Assembly: GCF_002086695.1 (NCBI RefSeq)
Contig: NZ_MVIH01000009.1
Coordinates: 62,001-126,000 of the forward strand
Direction of reading: 5' to 3'
Length of the DNA stretch: 64,000 nucleotides
Source: Mycolicibacterium rhodesiae
Lineage (GTDB): Bacteria > Actinomycetota > Actinomycetes > Mycobacteriales > Mycobacteriaceae
Numbering within the stretch: the stretch's first letter is position 1; every line of letters begins with the position of its first letter. The position numbers were made by a program, and so were the translations under genes. Of the stretch, positions 9,646-18,226 are shown in pieces. A model generated the notes under the pieces. It saw only the letters and a list, made by a program, of their open reading frames with translations, searched no databases and was not told the origin of the DNA.

Positions 9646-10320
9646 GTGGACGAGATCCTGGCGAGGGCCGGAATCTTCCAGGGAGTTGAACCCAGCGCTG
9701 TTTCCGCGCTGACGAAACAGCTTCAGCCGGTTGACTTCCCGCGAGGACATACGGTCTTCGCCGAGGGCGAGCCCGGCGACCGGCTGTACATCATCATCTC
9801 CGGGAAGGTGAAGATAGGCCGCCGCTCGCCGGACGGTCGGGAAAACCTGCTGACCATCATGGGTCCGTCGGACATGTTCGGTGAGCTGTCGATCTTCGAT
9901 CCGGGCCCGCGGACATCCAGCGCCACCACGATCACCGAGGTGCGCGCGGTCTCCATGGACCGCGACGCACTGCGGGCGTGGATCGCCGACCGGCCCGAGA
10001 TCGCCGAGCAGTTGCTGCGGGTGCTGGCTCGCCGCCTTCGCCGCACCAACAACAACCTCGCCGACCTCATCTTCACCGACGTCCCGGGCCGCGTCGCCAA
10101 GCAGCTGCTGCAGCTCGCTCAGCGATTCGGCACCCAGGAGGGCGGCGCACTGCGGGTCACCCACGACCTCACGCAGGAGGAGATCGCCCAGCTGGTCGGC
10201 GCCTCGCGCGAGACGGTCAACAAGGCGCTGGCCGATTTCGCCCACCGCGGGTGGATCCGCCTCGAGGGCAAGAGCGTGCTGATCAGCGACTCCGAGCGGC
10301 TGGCTCGCCGAGCGAGGTAA
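9646..10320 (+). CDS. crp: cAMP receptor protein, Crp/Fnr-family regulator
   Basis: 224 residues. The cyclic-nucleotide-binding domain (about 1-115) has the phosphate cassette FGELSIFDPGPRTSS with Glu80, Arg89 and Thr90; the C-helix carries Thr134 and Asn135; the winged helix-turn-helix at about 176-195 (TQEEIAQLVGASRETVNKAL) binds DNA. It matches M. tuberculosis Rv3676, a global activator/repressor that recognises TGTGA-N6-TCACA. GTG 9646 has GAGGGG upstream. Stands alone with 100 bases before it. Two candidate sites occur in this window, at 202-217 and 1383-1398. Confidence 0.97.
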   Translation: MDEILARAGIFQGVEPSAVSALTKQLQPVDFPRGHTVFAEGEPGDRLYIIISGKVKIGRRSPDGRENLLTIMGPSDMFGELSIFDPGPRTSSATTITEVRAVSMDRDALRAWIADRPEIAEQLLRVLARRLRRTNNNLADLIFTDVPGRVAKQLLQLAQRFGTQEGGALRVTHDLTQEEIAQLVGASRETVNKALADFAHRGWIRLEGKSVLISDSERLARRAR

Positions 10321-10348
10321 GCGCGGGCGGAGCTTGCGGAGCCCGCGC
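10321..10348. terminator. GC-rich hairpin directly after crp
   Basis: GCGCGGGC (10321-10328) pairs perfectly with GCCCGCGC (10341-10348) around a 12-base loop. There is no T-run, as is common for mycobacterial terminators. It begins at the base following the crp stop codon and lies between convergent genes. Confidence 0.45.
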
Positions 10349-10389
10349 GCAACCGAGCGAGTATCGGCACGGTGCGAGGTAAGCGCGCG

Positions 10390-11160
10390 CTAAGCGCGCA
10401 GGTAGTCCAATTGGGCGCGCACCGATTTCTCGGCGGCGTCCCAGAGTTCCTGGTCGACGTCGGTGTAGACGTGTTCGACGACCTGGCGTGCTGTGGCGTC
10501 CTCGCCGAGCACCCCCAGGGCCTGGCGGACCTGGTCGAGCCGCTCTTCGCGGTGCGACAGATACATGGTGGTGACGGCTTCGAGGTCGTCGAGGTCGGGG
10601 CCGTGTCCGGGCAGCACGGTGCGACGGCCGAGCCCCTGCAGTCGGCGTAGCGAATCCAGATACTGCGTGAGGCTGCCGTCCTCGTCGTCGATGACGGTGG
10701 TGCCACGGCCGAGCACCGTATCGGCGGTGAGCACCGCATCGTCGACCAGGAACGACAGTGAGTCCGCGGTGTGGCCGGGGGTGGCCATCACCGTGATCCG
10801 CAGGCCGGCGGCGTCGATGACCTCGCCATCGCTCAGCGGTCCGCCGAGCCCGCGCAGGAATCCGCTGCCCACCGAGCGGACCACCGCTCCGGTCCGGTCC
10901 ACGATCTTGTCGATGCCGCCGGTGTGGTCCTCATGCTTGTGACTGATGAGAACCAGCGAAATGGTGCCGAGTTCGGCGAGCTTGCCGATGTGCTCGTCGT
11001 CGTCGGGACCCGGGTCGACGATCACCATCTCAGCGCTGCCGGGCCCGCGCAGCACCCACGTGTTGGTGCCGTCCAGCGTCATGATCCCGGGGTTGTTGCA
11101 CAGCAGTACGGAGGCCGATTCGGTCACCGGCCGCAGAATCCCGTACGCCGGATGGGTCAT
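10390..11160 (-). CDS. Metallo-beta-lactamase-fold hydrolase (Rv3677c-like, LACTB2-like)
   Basis: 256 residues. The metal-binding motif HKHEDHTGG (HxHxDH) lies near residues 79-84, with further ligands in PGHTAD and PGHGPD, and a C-terminal winged-helix-like region as in LACTB2/glyoxalase-II relatives. Probably a cytosolic hydrolase (thioester or RNA substrate unknown). ATG 11160 is preceded by GGAGG; an in-frame ATG at 11175 is less likely. Part of a minus-strand operon with the RidA-like and DUF4177-like genes, 21 bases downstream of the former. Confidence 0.88.
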   Translation of the reverse strand: MTHPAYGILRPVTESASVLLCNNPGIMTLDGTNTWVLRGPGSAEMVIVDPGPDDDEHIGKLAELGTISLVLISHKHEDHTGGIDKIVDRTGAVVRSVGSGFLRGLGGPLSDGEVIDAAGLRITVMATPGHTADSLSFLVDDAVLTADTVLGRGTTVIDDEDGSLTQYLDSLRRLQGLGRRTVLPGHGPDLDDLEAVTTMYLSHREERLDQVRQALGVLGEDATARQVVEHVYTDVDQELWDAAEKSVRAQLDYLRA

Positions 11161-11181
11161 TCCACCTCCGTCCAATTGTCG

Positions 11182-11673
11182 CTACGCGACGGCGACAATG
11201 AGCTCGACCTCAACCGGCGCGTTCAGCGGCAGCTCGGACACCCCGACGGCAGACCGGGCGTGCGCGCCGGCCTCGCCGAACACCTCACCCAAGAACTCCG
11301 AAGCCCCGTTGATCACGCCGGGTTGGCCGGTGAATCCGGGCGCCGACGCGACGAACCCGACGACCTTGACCACCCGCGTCACGTTGTCCAGACCCACCAG
11401 CGCGTCGACGGCGGCCAGCGCGTTCAGCGCGCACAACTGCGCGGCCTGCTTGGCCTGCTCCGCGGTCACCTCCGCGCCGACCTTGCCGGTGTGGATCAGG
11501 CTGCCCGATTCGGTTGGCAGCTGCCCAGAGGTGTAGACGAGGTTGCCGGTCCGCACCGCGGGCACGTACGCCGCCAGCGGCTTGGCCGGCGTCGGCAGGG
11601 TCAGCCCGAGTTCGGCCAGCTTCGCAGTGACATTCCCCGAGTCGCTGCGCTCCTGGCCGCCGGCGTTGGTCAC
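11182..11673 (-). CDS. RidA/YjgF-family protein (Rv3678c-like)
   Basis: 163 residues with the RidA fold: YVPAVRTGNLVYTSGQLPT near the start, then LCALNALAAVDALVG, VVKVVGFVAS and a C-terminal VEVELIVAVA strand. The usual RidA active-site Arg near the C-terminus is not obvious, which places it in the divergent YjgH/Rid group, so imine deaminase activity is uncertain. GTG 11673 overlaps the TGA of the upstream DUF4177-type gene by four bases (GTGA). Confidence 0.85.
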   Translation of the reverse strand: MTNAGGQERSDSGNVTAKLAELGLTLPTPAKPLAAYVPAVRTGNLVYTSGQLPTESGSLIHTGKVGAEVTAEQAKQAAQLCALNALAAVDALVGLDNVTRVVKVVGFVASAPGFTGQPGVINGASEFLGEVFGEAGAHARSAVGVSELPLNAPVEVELIVAVA

Positions 11674-11831
11674 TTGGGCCGCTTCAGGTACGCGACGTGC
11701 TGTTCACCGGTAGGACCGGGAAGGACGGCGACCAGTTCCCAGCCGTCGGCGCCCCACTGGTCGAGGATCTGCTTGGTCGCGTGGGTCAGCAGCGGAACCG
11801 TGGCGTATTCCCATGTCATCGGTTGACTCAT
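11670..11831 (-). CDS. Small DUF4177-like protein (Rv3678A-like)
   Basis: A 53-residue gene: ATG 11831, TGA 11670-11672. The sequence begins MSQPMTWEYATVPLL and contains ILDQWGADGWELVAVLPG, the hallmark W-GADGWELV pattern of DUF4177 proteins, and ends YLKRPK. First gene of the DUF4177 / RidA / metallo-beta-lactamase operon; divergent from the ArsA-like ATPase gene with 65 bases between. Function unknown. Confidence 0.85.
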   Translation of the reverse strand: MSQPMTWEYATVPLLTHATKQILDQWGADGWELVAVLPGPTGEQHVAYLKRPK

Positions 11832-11896
11832 GACCGAAGCCTATCGCCCGCTGGCTTTGCCGCCGGGGCCCGCAGGGGCTTGGCTAGCATGCACTG

Positions 11897-12916
11897 ATGG
11901 CGACCACATCGAGCGACGGCAGCTCTCTGGCCTGGCCCTCCCGTCTGACCAAGGCGCGTCTGCACTTCGTGACAGGCAAGGGCGGTACCGGCAAGACCAC
12001 CGTCGCGGCGGCGCTGGCACTGACTCTGGCCGCCGGCGGCCGCAGGGTGCTGCTCGTGGAAGTCGAAGGGCGGCAAGGCATTGCGCAGCTGTTCGACGTT
12101 CCGCCGCTGCCCTACGAGGAGCTGAAGATCGCCACCGCCGAGGGCGGCGGCCACGTCAACGCGCTGGCCGTCGACATCGAGGCGGCGTTCCTGGAGTACC
12201 TCGACATGTTCTACAACCTGGGTCTCGCCGGCCGGGCGATGCGCCGAATCGGTGCCATCGAGTTCGCGACGACCATCGCTCCGGGTCTGCGGGACGTCCT
12301 GCTCACCGGCAAGATCAAGGAGTCGGTGGTGCGGCTGGACCGCAACAAGCGGCCGGCGTACGACGCGATCGTCGTCGACTCTCCCCCGACCGGCCGGATC
12401 GCCCGCTTCCTCGACGTCACCAAGGCCGTCTCGGACCTGGCCAAGGGCGGCCCGGTGCATTCGCAGGCCGACGGCGTGGTCAAGCTGCTGCATTCCGAGC
12501 AGACCGCGATTCATTTGGTCACCCTGCTCGAGGCGCTGCCGATCCAGGAGACCATCGAGGCCATCGAGGAACTCAAAGAACTCGGCCTGCCCATCGGAAG
12601 CGTGATCGTCAACCGCAACATCCCGCCGTTCCTGCCGCCCGACGACCTCGCGAAGGCGGCGGAGGGTGACATCGATGCCGACGCGGTGCGGGCCGGACTC
12701 GACAAGGTGGGCATCACTCTGGCCGACGACGACTTCGCCGGGCTGCTGACGGAGACCATCGAGCACGCCAGCCGGATCAAAGCCCGCTCGGAAAGCGCCG
12801 AGCAACTCGACCGTCTCGAGGTGCCGCGCCTGGAGCTACCGACGATCGCCGACGGGGTGGATCTGGGAAGTCTGTACGAGTTGGCGGAAACGCTTGCCCA
12901 GCAAGGCGTCCGATGA
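11897..12916 (+). CDS. bagA: ArsA/GET3-like ATPase, first subunit (Rv3679)
   Basis: 339 residues. The deviant Walker A GKGGTGKTT (27-35) and the DSPPTGR motif (about 158) place it in the ArsA/GET3 anion-transporting ATPase group. It pairs with the next gene, 35 bases downstream. In M. tuberculosis Rv3679-Rv3680 (named BagAB) form a heterodimeric ATPase that protects cells grown on glycerol; arsenic transport is not indicated, since no metal-binding Cys triplet is present. Confidence 0.93.
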   Translation: MATTSSDGSSLAWPSRLTKARLHFVTGKGGTGKTTVAAALALTLAAGGRRVLLVEVEGRQGIAQLFDVPPLPYEELKIATAEGGGHVNALAVDIEAAFLEYLDMFYNLGLAGRAMRRIGAIEFATTIAPGLRDVLLTGKIKESVVRLDRNKRPAYDAIVVDSPPTGRIARFLDVTKAVSDLAKGGPVHSQADGVVKLLHSEQTAIHLVTLLEALPIQETIEAIEELKELGLPIGSVIVNRNIPPFLPPDDLAKAAEGDIDADAVRAGLDKVGITLADDDFAGLLTETIEHASRIKARSESAEQLDRLEVPRLELPTIADGVDLGSLYELAETLAQQGVR

Positions 12917-12951
12917 GCGAAGCGAAGAAGACAATGGGAGGAAGTCGATAG

Positions 12952-14088
12952 ATGAGCACCACTCCCCCAGTACTCGACATGAAGTCGATCCTGGCCGACA
13001 AGTCGAACCGGGTCGTCGTGTGTTGCGGCGCCGGTGGCGTCGGTAAGACCACCACCGCGGCGTCGATGGCGTTGCGCGCAGCCGAATACGGCCGAACCGT
13101 CGTGGTGCTGACCATCGACCCGGCCAAGCGGCTCGCGCAGGCTTTGGGAATCGAGGAGCTCGGCAATACCCCGCAGCGGGTGCCGCTGGCCCCGGAGGTG
13201 ACCGGTGAGCTGTACGCGATGATGCTCGACATGCGCCGGACCTTCGACGAGATGGTCATTGAATACTCGGGATCCGAACGCGCACAGTCGATTCTGGATA
13301 ACCAGTTCTATCAGACCGTCGCCACGTCACTGGCAGGTACGCAGGAATACATGGCCATGGAGAAGCTCGGCCAGCTGCTCGGACAGGACCGCTGGGATCT
13401 GGTGGTGGTGGATACCCCGCCGTCGCGCAACGCCCTGGACTTCCTCGACGCACCGAAGCGCCTCGGCAGCTTCATGGACGGTCGCCTGTGGCGGTTGCTT
13501 CTGGCACCCGGTCGTGGGTTCGGCAAGCTGGTGACCGGTGTCGTCGGCCTGGCCATGAAGGCCATGTCGACCATCCTCGGTTCGCAGATGCTTTCGGACG
13601 CTTCGGCTTTCGTACAATCACTGGATTCGACATTCGGCGGTTTCCGCGAGAAGGCGGACCGGACCTACGAGTTGCTCAAGCGGCGCGGCACTCAGTTCGT
13701 GGTGGTGTCGGCGGCTGAGCCGGATGCGCTTCGCGAGGCATCCTTCTTCGTCGACCGGCTGTCGGCCGAAGGCATGCCGTTGGCGGGGCTCATCCTCAAC
13801 CGCACCCACCCGACGCTGTCCGCGCTGACCGTGGAACGGGCCATCGACGGCATCGAGGAGCTAAAAGCCGCCGGCCCCGACGACAACGGGAATCAACTTA
13901 CGGTGGCAGTGCTGCAGATCCACGCGGACCGCGCGCAGACCGCCAAGCGGGAAATCCGGTTGTTGTCGCGGTTCACCGGCGCCAACCCGCACGTTCCGGT
14001 GGTTGGCGTGCCCTCGCTGCCATTCGATGTGTCGGATCTCGACGCCTTGCAGGCGATCGCCGATCAGATCACGGGAGAGACTGCGTAA
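12952..14088 (+). CDS. bagB: ArsA/GET3-like ATPase, second subunit (Rv3680)
   Basis: 378 residues. Deviant Walker A GAGGVGKTT (26-34), switch region TIDPAKRLAQALG and VVDTPPSRNALDFL are typical of the ArsA/GET3 family. A hydrophobic, Met-rich stretch near 185-215 is reminiscent of the client-binding groove of GET3. Partner of the preceding gene. ATG 12952 is preceded by GGAGG (in GGGAGGAAGTCGAT). Ends just before the palindromic terminator at 14092. Confidence 0.93.
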   Translation: MSTTPPVLDMKSILADKSNRVVVCCGAGGVGKTTTAASMALRAAEYGRTVVVLTIDPAKRLAQALGIEELGNTPQRVPLAPEVTGELYAMMLDMRRTFDEMVIEYSGSERAQSILDNQFYQTVATSLAGTQEYMAMEKLGQLLGQDRWDLVVVDTPPSRNALDFLDAPKRLGSFMDGRLWRLLLAPGRGFGKLVTGVVGLAMKAMSTILGSQMLSDASAFVQSLDSTFGGFREKADRTYELLKRRGTQFVVVSAAEPDALREASFFVDRLSAEGMPLAGLILNRTHPTLSALTVERAIDGIEELKAAGPDDNGNQLTVAVLQIHADRAQTAKREIRLLSRFTGANPHVPVVGVPSLPFDVSDLDALQAIADQITGETA

Positions 14089-14091
14089 AGA

Positions 14092-14117
14092 GAGTCCCGG
14101 CCGATCGGCCGGGACTC
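14092..14117. terminator. Perfect 26-bp palindrome, bidirectional terminator
   Basis: Bases 14092-14117 are identical to their reverse complement (GAGTCCCGGCCGA and its mirror). The palindrome starts three bases after the bagB stop and lies 11 bases before the whiB4 stop, so it can end both convergent transcripts. Confidence 0.7.
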
Positions 14118-14127
14118 CTCGCGAAAA

Positions 14128-14481
14128 TTAGCTGACGCTGCGGTGCTTGCGCTGCGCGGCGAAGAATTCCGACCAGGACACCACCTCGGGGTGCTGCTTG
14201 AGCAGTGCACGACGCTGACGCTCCGTCATGCCGCCCCACACCCCGAATTCCACACGATTGTCGAGCGCATCGGCGCCACACTCGGCCATGACCGGACAGT
14301 GACGGCAGATGACCGCGGCTTTGCGCTGGGCGGCGCCGCGGACAAATAGCTCGTCAGGGTCGGTTGACCGGCACAGAGCTCGCGAAACCCAGGCAATCCG
14401 GGCTTCCCCGTCCGCACCTGGAATGGATCCGTGCAAAAGCGCTGCGCTTGGCTTGCGAACAGCGGTCCGAATACCTGACAC
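14128..14481 (-). CDS. whiB4: WhiB4, 4Fe-4S redox-sensing regulator
   Basis: 117 residues from GTG 14481 with AAGGGGA about seven bases upstream. The four cluster ligands are Cys37, Cys59, Cys62 and Cys68 (C-X21-C-X2-C-X5-C), followed by the WhiB turn GVWGG (80-84) and a basic DNA-binding tail (TERQRRALLKQHPE). In M. tuberculosis WhiB4 reacts with oxygen and NO and restrains antioxidant genes. It is divergent from ponA2 with 292 bases between, which hold promoters I could not place with confidence and no gene. Confidence 0.95.
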   Translation of the reverse strand: MSGIRTAVRKPSAALLHGSIPGADGEARIAWVSRALCRSTDPDELFVRGAAQRKAAVICRHCPVMAECGADALDNRVEFGVWGGMTERQRRALLKQHPEVVSWSEFFAAQRKHRSVS

Positions 14482-14773
14482 CGACGATCCCCTTCGTCCG
14501 GCCGCTGTCTGCGGCTGACAATCTTCAGGTGTAGGCCGCGTATGCGATCTACGCCACATTGCGACTTGGAGTGTTACCTGTATCGCACTGTCTGTTTAAG
14601 TTAGGTGGTCAGGTATCTTTTGCGCAACAGTTGAATCACAGGTTTTTTGGGACGATCGTCCAGACCGATCATGAACTGGCATTTTCTGACTCTTGCGTAA
14701 ATACCGTCGATATCCTCGTCGGCTCAGGGACGCTGCGCAAGAGCCGTCCCGGTCTCTCGTTACTCTGTAGCTC

Positions 14774-17206
14774 ATGTCGGAACGCCCGCCAGCCGGGGCC
14801 ACGATCATCAAGCTGGCCTGGTGCTGCCTGCTGGCCAGCGTGATACTGGCGGCGCTTCTATTTCCCGTGGTCGGCGGGGTGGGCCTGATCTCCAACCGTG
14901 CCTCCGATGTGGTGGCCAACGGCTCGGCTCAGTTGGTCGAGGGCGAAGTGCCCGCGGTGACCACCATGGTCGACGCCAAGGGCAACCCGATCGCCTGGCT
15001 GTACTCCCAACGCCGCTTCGAGGTTCCGAGCGACAAGATCGCCGACACCATGAAGCTGGCAATTGTGTCCATCGAGGACAAGAGATTTGCCGAACATAAC
15101 GGTGTCGACTGGAAAGGCACGCTCACCGGCCTGGCCGGCTATGCCTCTGGCGACCTCGACACCCGCGGCGGCTCCACTATCGAGCAGCAGTACGTCAAGA
15201 ACTATCAACTGCTCGTGATCGCCCAGACCGACGCCGAGAAGCGCGCGGCCGTGGAGACCACGCCGGCCCGCAAGCTGCGCGAGATCCGGATGGCGCTCAC
15301 CCTGGACAAGACGTTCACCAAGCCCGAGATCCTCACTCGCTACCTCAACCTGGTCAGCTTCGGCAACGGCGCCTTCGGCATCCAGGACGCCGCCCAGACG
15401 TATTTCGGCGTCGATGCTTCACAGCTGAACTGGCAGCAGGCCGCGCTGCTGGCCGGGATGGTGCAGTCGACCAGCGCACTGAACCCGTACACAAACCCCG
15501 ACGGGGCGCTGGCGCGCCGCAACCTCGTGCTCGACACGATGATCGACAACGTCCCCGGCAAGGCTGATGAGCTGCGGGCCGCCAAACAGGAACCGCTGGG
15601 CATCCTGCCGCAGCCGAATGAACTGCCGCGCGGCTGCATCGCCGCCGGCGACCGCGCGTTCTTCTGCGATTACGTCCAAGAGTACCTGGCGCGGGCAGGC
15701 ATCAGCAAGGACCAGCTCGCCAGGGGCGGCTATCTGATCAAGACCACGCTGGATCCCGATGTCCAGAATTCGGTGAAGGCCGCCGTCGACTCGCTTGCCG
15801 CGCCGGATATCAACGGCATCGCCAGCGTCATGAGTGTCGTGCTGCCTGGCAAGGACGCACACCCGGTGGTGGCGATGGTCAGCAACCGCACCTACGGCCT
15901 GAACTCCGCGGTCGGGGAAACCATGCAGCCGCAACCCTTTTCGCTCGCCGGCGACGGCGCAGGCTCGATCTTCAAGATCTTCACCACGGCTGCCGCGCTG
16001 GACATGGGCATGGGCATCAACGCCAACCTCGACGCACCTGCCCGCTTCGAGGCCAAGGGCCTCGGCAGTGGCGGCGCCAAGGGCTGCCCGCGTGACACCT
16101 GGTGTGTTCAGAACGACGGCAACTATCGCGGATCGATGAGCGTCACCGATGCGCTCGCGCAGTCCCCCAACACCGCGTTCGCCAAGCTGATTTCCCAGGT
16201 GGGTGTGCAACGCACGGTCGACATGGCCGTCAAACTGGGCTTGCGTTCCTATGCCGAGCCCGGCACCGCGCGTCCGTACGATCCGGAGACCAACGAGAGC
16301 CTCGCCGACTTCATCAAGCGGCAGAATCTCGGATCGTTCACGCTGGGCCCCGTTCAGGTCAACGCACTCGAGCTGTCCAACGTCGCGGCCACGCTGGCCT
16401 CCGGCGGCACCTGGTGCCCGCCGAACCCGGTCGACAAGCTCTACGACCGCAACGGCAACGAGGTCTCGGTCACCACCGAGACCTGCGATCAGGTGGTGCC
16501 TGAAGGTCTGGCCAACACGCTGTCCAACGCGTTGAGCAAGGACGACGTCAGCGGTACCGCGGCCGGGTCGGCCCACTCGGTGGGCTGGGACCTGCCCAGT
16601 TCGGGCAAGACCGGCACCACCGAGGCGCACCGGTCCTCGGGCTTCCTCGGCTACACGAACCGCTACGCGGCGGCCGCCTATATCTATGACGACTCCACCA
16701 CCCCGTCTGATCTGTGTTCCTTCCCGCTCCGGCAGTGCGGCGACGGCAACCTCTACGGCGGTAACGAACCCGCCAAGACCTGGTTCACGGCGATGAAGCC
16801 GATCGCGACGAACTTCGGCGACGTCGCGCTGCCGCCCACCGATCCGCGCTACGTCGACGGCGGCCCGGGCTCCCGGGTGCCCACCGTGTCGGGCCTCACC
16901 CAGGACGCGGCGCGTACCCGCTTGAAGGAATCCGGCTTCCAGGTGGCCGACCAGGCCACCCCGGTCAACAGCACGTCGCCCGCAGGCACGGTGGTCGGCA
17001 CGTCACCGGGCGGGCAGACGATTCCCGGCTCGATCATCACGATCCAGATCAGCAACGGCATACCGCCTGCCCCGCCGCCGCCTCCGCCGGGTGCTCCGCC
17101 GATACCGGGGCTCGACGGTGCCCCGTTCGGGCAGACCGTCGTCGAGATCCCCGGACTCCCGCCGATCACCGTTCCGTTGCTGGCTCCGCCGCCGCCACCA
17201 CCATGA
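14774..17206 (+). CDS. ponA2: Bifunctional penicillin-binding protein PonA2 with PASTA domain
   Basis: 810 residues. One membrane helix (about 12-35), a GT51 transglycosylase domain with Glu101 (EDKRFAEHNG) and GGSTIEQQ (132-139), a transpeptidase domain with Ser398-x-x-Lys401, SPN (464-466) and KTG (612-614), then a single PASTA domain (about 690-755) and a Pro-rich tail ending in six prolines. It polymerises and cross-links peptidoglycan outside the membrane. The PASTA domain distinguishes PonA2 from PonA1. Stands 38 bases before the metallophosphoesterase gene, likely co-transcribed. Confidence 0.97.
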   Translation: MSERPPAGATIIKLAWCCLLASVILAALLFPVVGGVGLISNRASDVVANGSAQLVEGEVPAVTTMVDAKGNPIAWLYSQRRFEVPSDKIADTMKLAIVSIEDKRFAEHNGVDWKGTLTGLAGYASGDLDTRGGSTIEQQYVKNYQLLVIAQTDAEKRAAVETTPARKLREIRMALTLDKTFTKPEILTRYLNLVSFGNGAFGIQDAAQTYFGVDASQLNWQQAALLAGMVQSTSALNPYTNPDGALARRNLVLDTMIDNVPGKADELRAAKQEPLGILPQPNELPRGCIAAGDRAFFCDYVQEYLARAGISKDQLARGGYLIKTTLDPDVQNSVKAAVDSLAAPDINGIASVMSVVLPGKDAHPVVAMVSNRTYGLNSAVGETMQPQPFSLAGDGAGSIFKIFTTAAALDMGMGINANLDAPARFEAKGLGSGGAKGCPRDTWCVQNDGNYRGSMSVTDALAQSPNTAFAKLISQVGVQRTVDMAVKLGLRSYAEPGTARPYDPETNESLADFIKRQNLGSFTLGPVQVNALELSNVAATLASGGTWCPPNPVDKLYDRNGNEVSVTTETCDQVVPEGLANTLSNALSKDDVSGTAAGSAHSVGWDLPSSGKTGTTEAHRSSGFLGYTNRYAAAAYIYDDSTTPSDLCSFPLRQCGDGNLYGGNEPAKTWFTAMKPIATNFGDVALPPTDPRYVDGGPGSRVPTVSGLTQDAARTRLKESGFQVADQATPVNSTSPAGTVVGTSPGGQTIPGSIITIQISNGIPPAPPPPPPGAPPIPGLDGAPFGQTVVEIPGLPPITVPLLAPPPPPP

Positions 17207-17244
17207 TCGGGTGAAGGGCGGACGGGGGCAGTATTCTTGCGCGT

Positions 17245-18201
17245 ATGGCTGTGCCGTCCGCTCTGAAGTCGTCCGCCCTCGTGGCCGCCGGCTCGGCCGC
17301 GCTTGCGGTCGGCTATGCCACGGTGATCGAACGCAACGCGTTCGTGGTGCGCGAGGTGACCATGCCGGTGCTGTCGCCGGGGTCCACCCCGTTGCGGGTG
17401 CTGCACCTCAGCGATATCCATATGCGTCCGGCTCAACGGCACAAGCAGGCCTGGCTGCGTGAGTTGGCCCGCTGGGAGCCCGACCTGGTGGTCAATACCG
17501 GCGACAACCTGTCTCATCCCAAGGCGGTGCCCGCGGTGGTCCAGGCGGTCGGAGACCTGCTGTCGGTGCCGGGTGTCTTCGTGTTCGGCAGCAACGACTA
17601 CTTCGCCCCGAAGTTCAAGAATCCCGCACGGTACCTGTACGACAGCAACGGTCGTATCCACGGCAAGCCGCTGCCGTGGCAGGACCTGCGGGCGGCGTTC
17701 ACCGAGCGTGGCTGGCTGGATCTGACCCACAACCGCCGCGACTTCGAGGTGGCCGGGCTGACCATCGCCGCGGCCGGCGTCGACGATCCGCATCTGGGCC
17801 GGGATCGCTACGACACCATCGCCGGTCCGCCGTCACCTTCGGCCAACCTGACGCTCGGCGTCGCGCACGCGCCCTACACCCGCGTGCTGGACCGCTTCGC
17901 CGCCGACGGCTATCAGCTGATCATGGCCGGCCACACCCACGGCGGGCAGGTGTGCCTGCCCTTCTACGGCGCGCTGGTCACCAACTGCGATCTGGACCGG
18001 TCCCGAGTCAAGGGTGCCTCCCGGTGGGGCGCCGATACCGCGCTGCACGTGTCGGCGGGCATCGGCACATCGCCGTTCGCGCCGTACCGGTTCTGCTGCC
18101 GCCCCGAGGCCACGTTGCTGACCTTGGTGGCCGCGCCGACCGGCGGGCGTGACGAGACGCGAAGCGTCGTGCGTTCCAGCCCCACCGCCTCGGTGCGGTG
18201 A
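17245..18201 (+). CDS. Membrane-anchored metallophosphoesterase (Rv3683-like)
   Basis: 318 residues. An N-terminal hydrophobic segment (about 8-25) is followed by the calcineurin-like motifs DIH (57-59), GDN (86-88), GSND (115-118, in place of GNHD) and GHTHGG near residue 232. Bimetal phosphoesterases of this subgroup (YkuE/LpxH-like) act on lipids or nucleotides at the membrane. The final 25 residues are basic and low-complexity. Downstream cds1 begins 25 bases later. Confidence 0.88.
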   Translation: MAVPSALKSSALVAAGSAALAVGYATVIERNAFVVREVTMPVLSPGSTPLRVLHLSDIHMRPAQRHKQAWLRELARWEPDLVVNTGDNLSHPKAVPAVVQAVGDLLSVPGVFVFGSNDYFAPKFKNPARYLYDSNGRIHGKPLPWQDLRAAFTERGWLDLTHNRRDFEVAGLTIAAAGVDDPHLGRDRYDTIAGPPSPSANLTLGVAHAPYTRVLDRFAADGYQLIMAGHTHGGQVCLPFYGALVTNCDLDRSRVKGASRWGADTALHVSAGIGTSPFAPYRFCCRPEATLLTLVAAPTGGRDETRSVVRSSPTASVR

Positions 18202-18226
18202 GCGCCACCTGCTATCTCAGCCGGCG

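Noticed and set aside
15419..16630. A 403-codon frame antisense to ponA2
   Set aside because: The ponA2 frame has all catalytic motifs, and the antisense frame has none.
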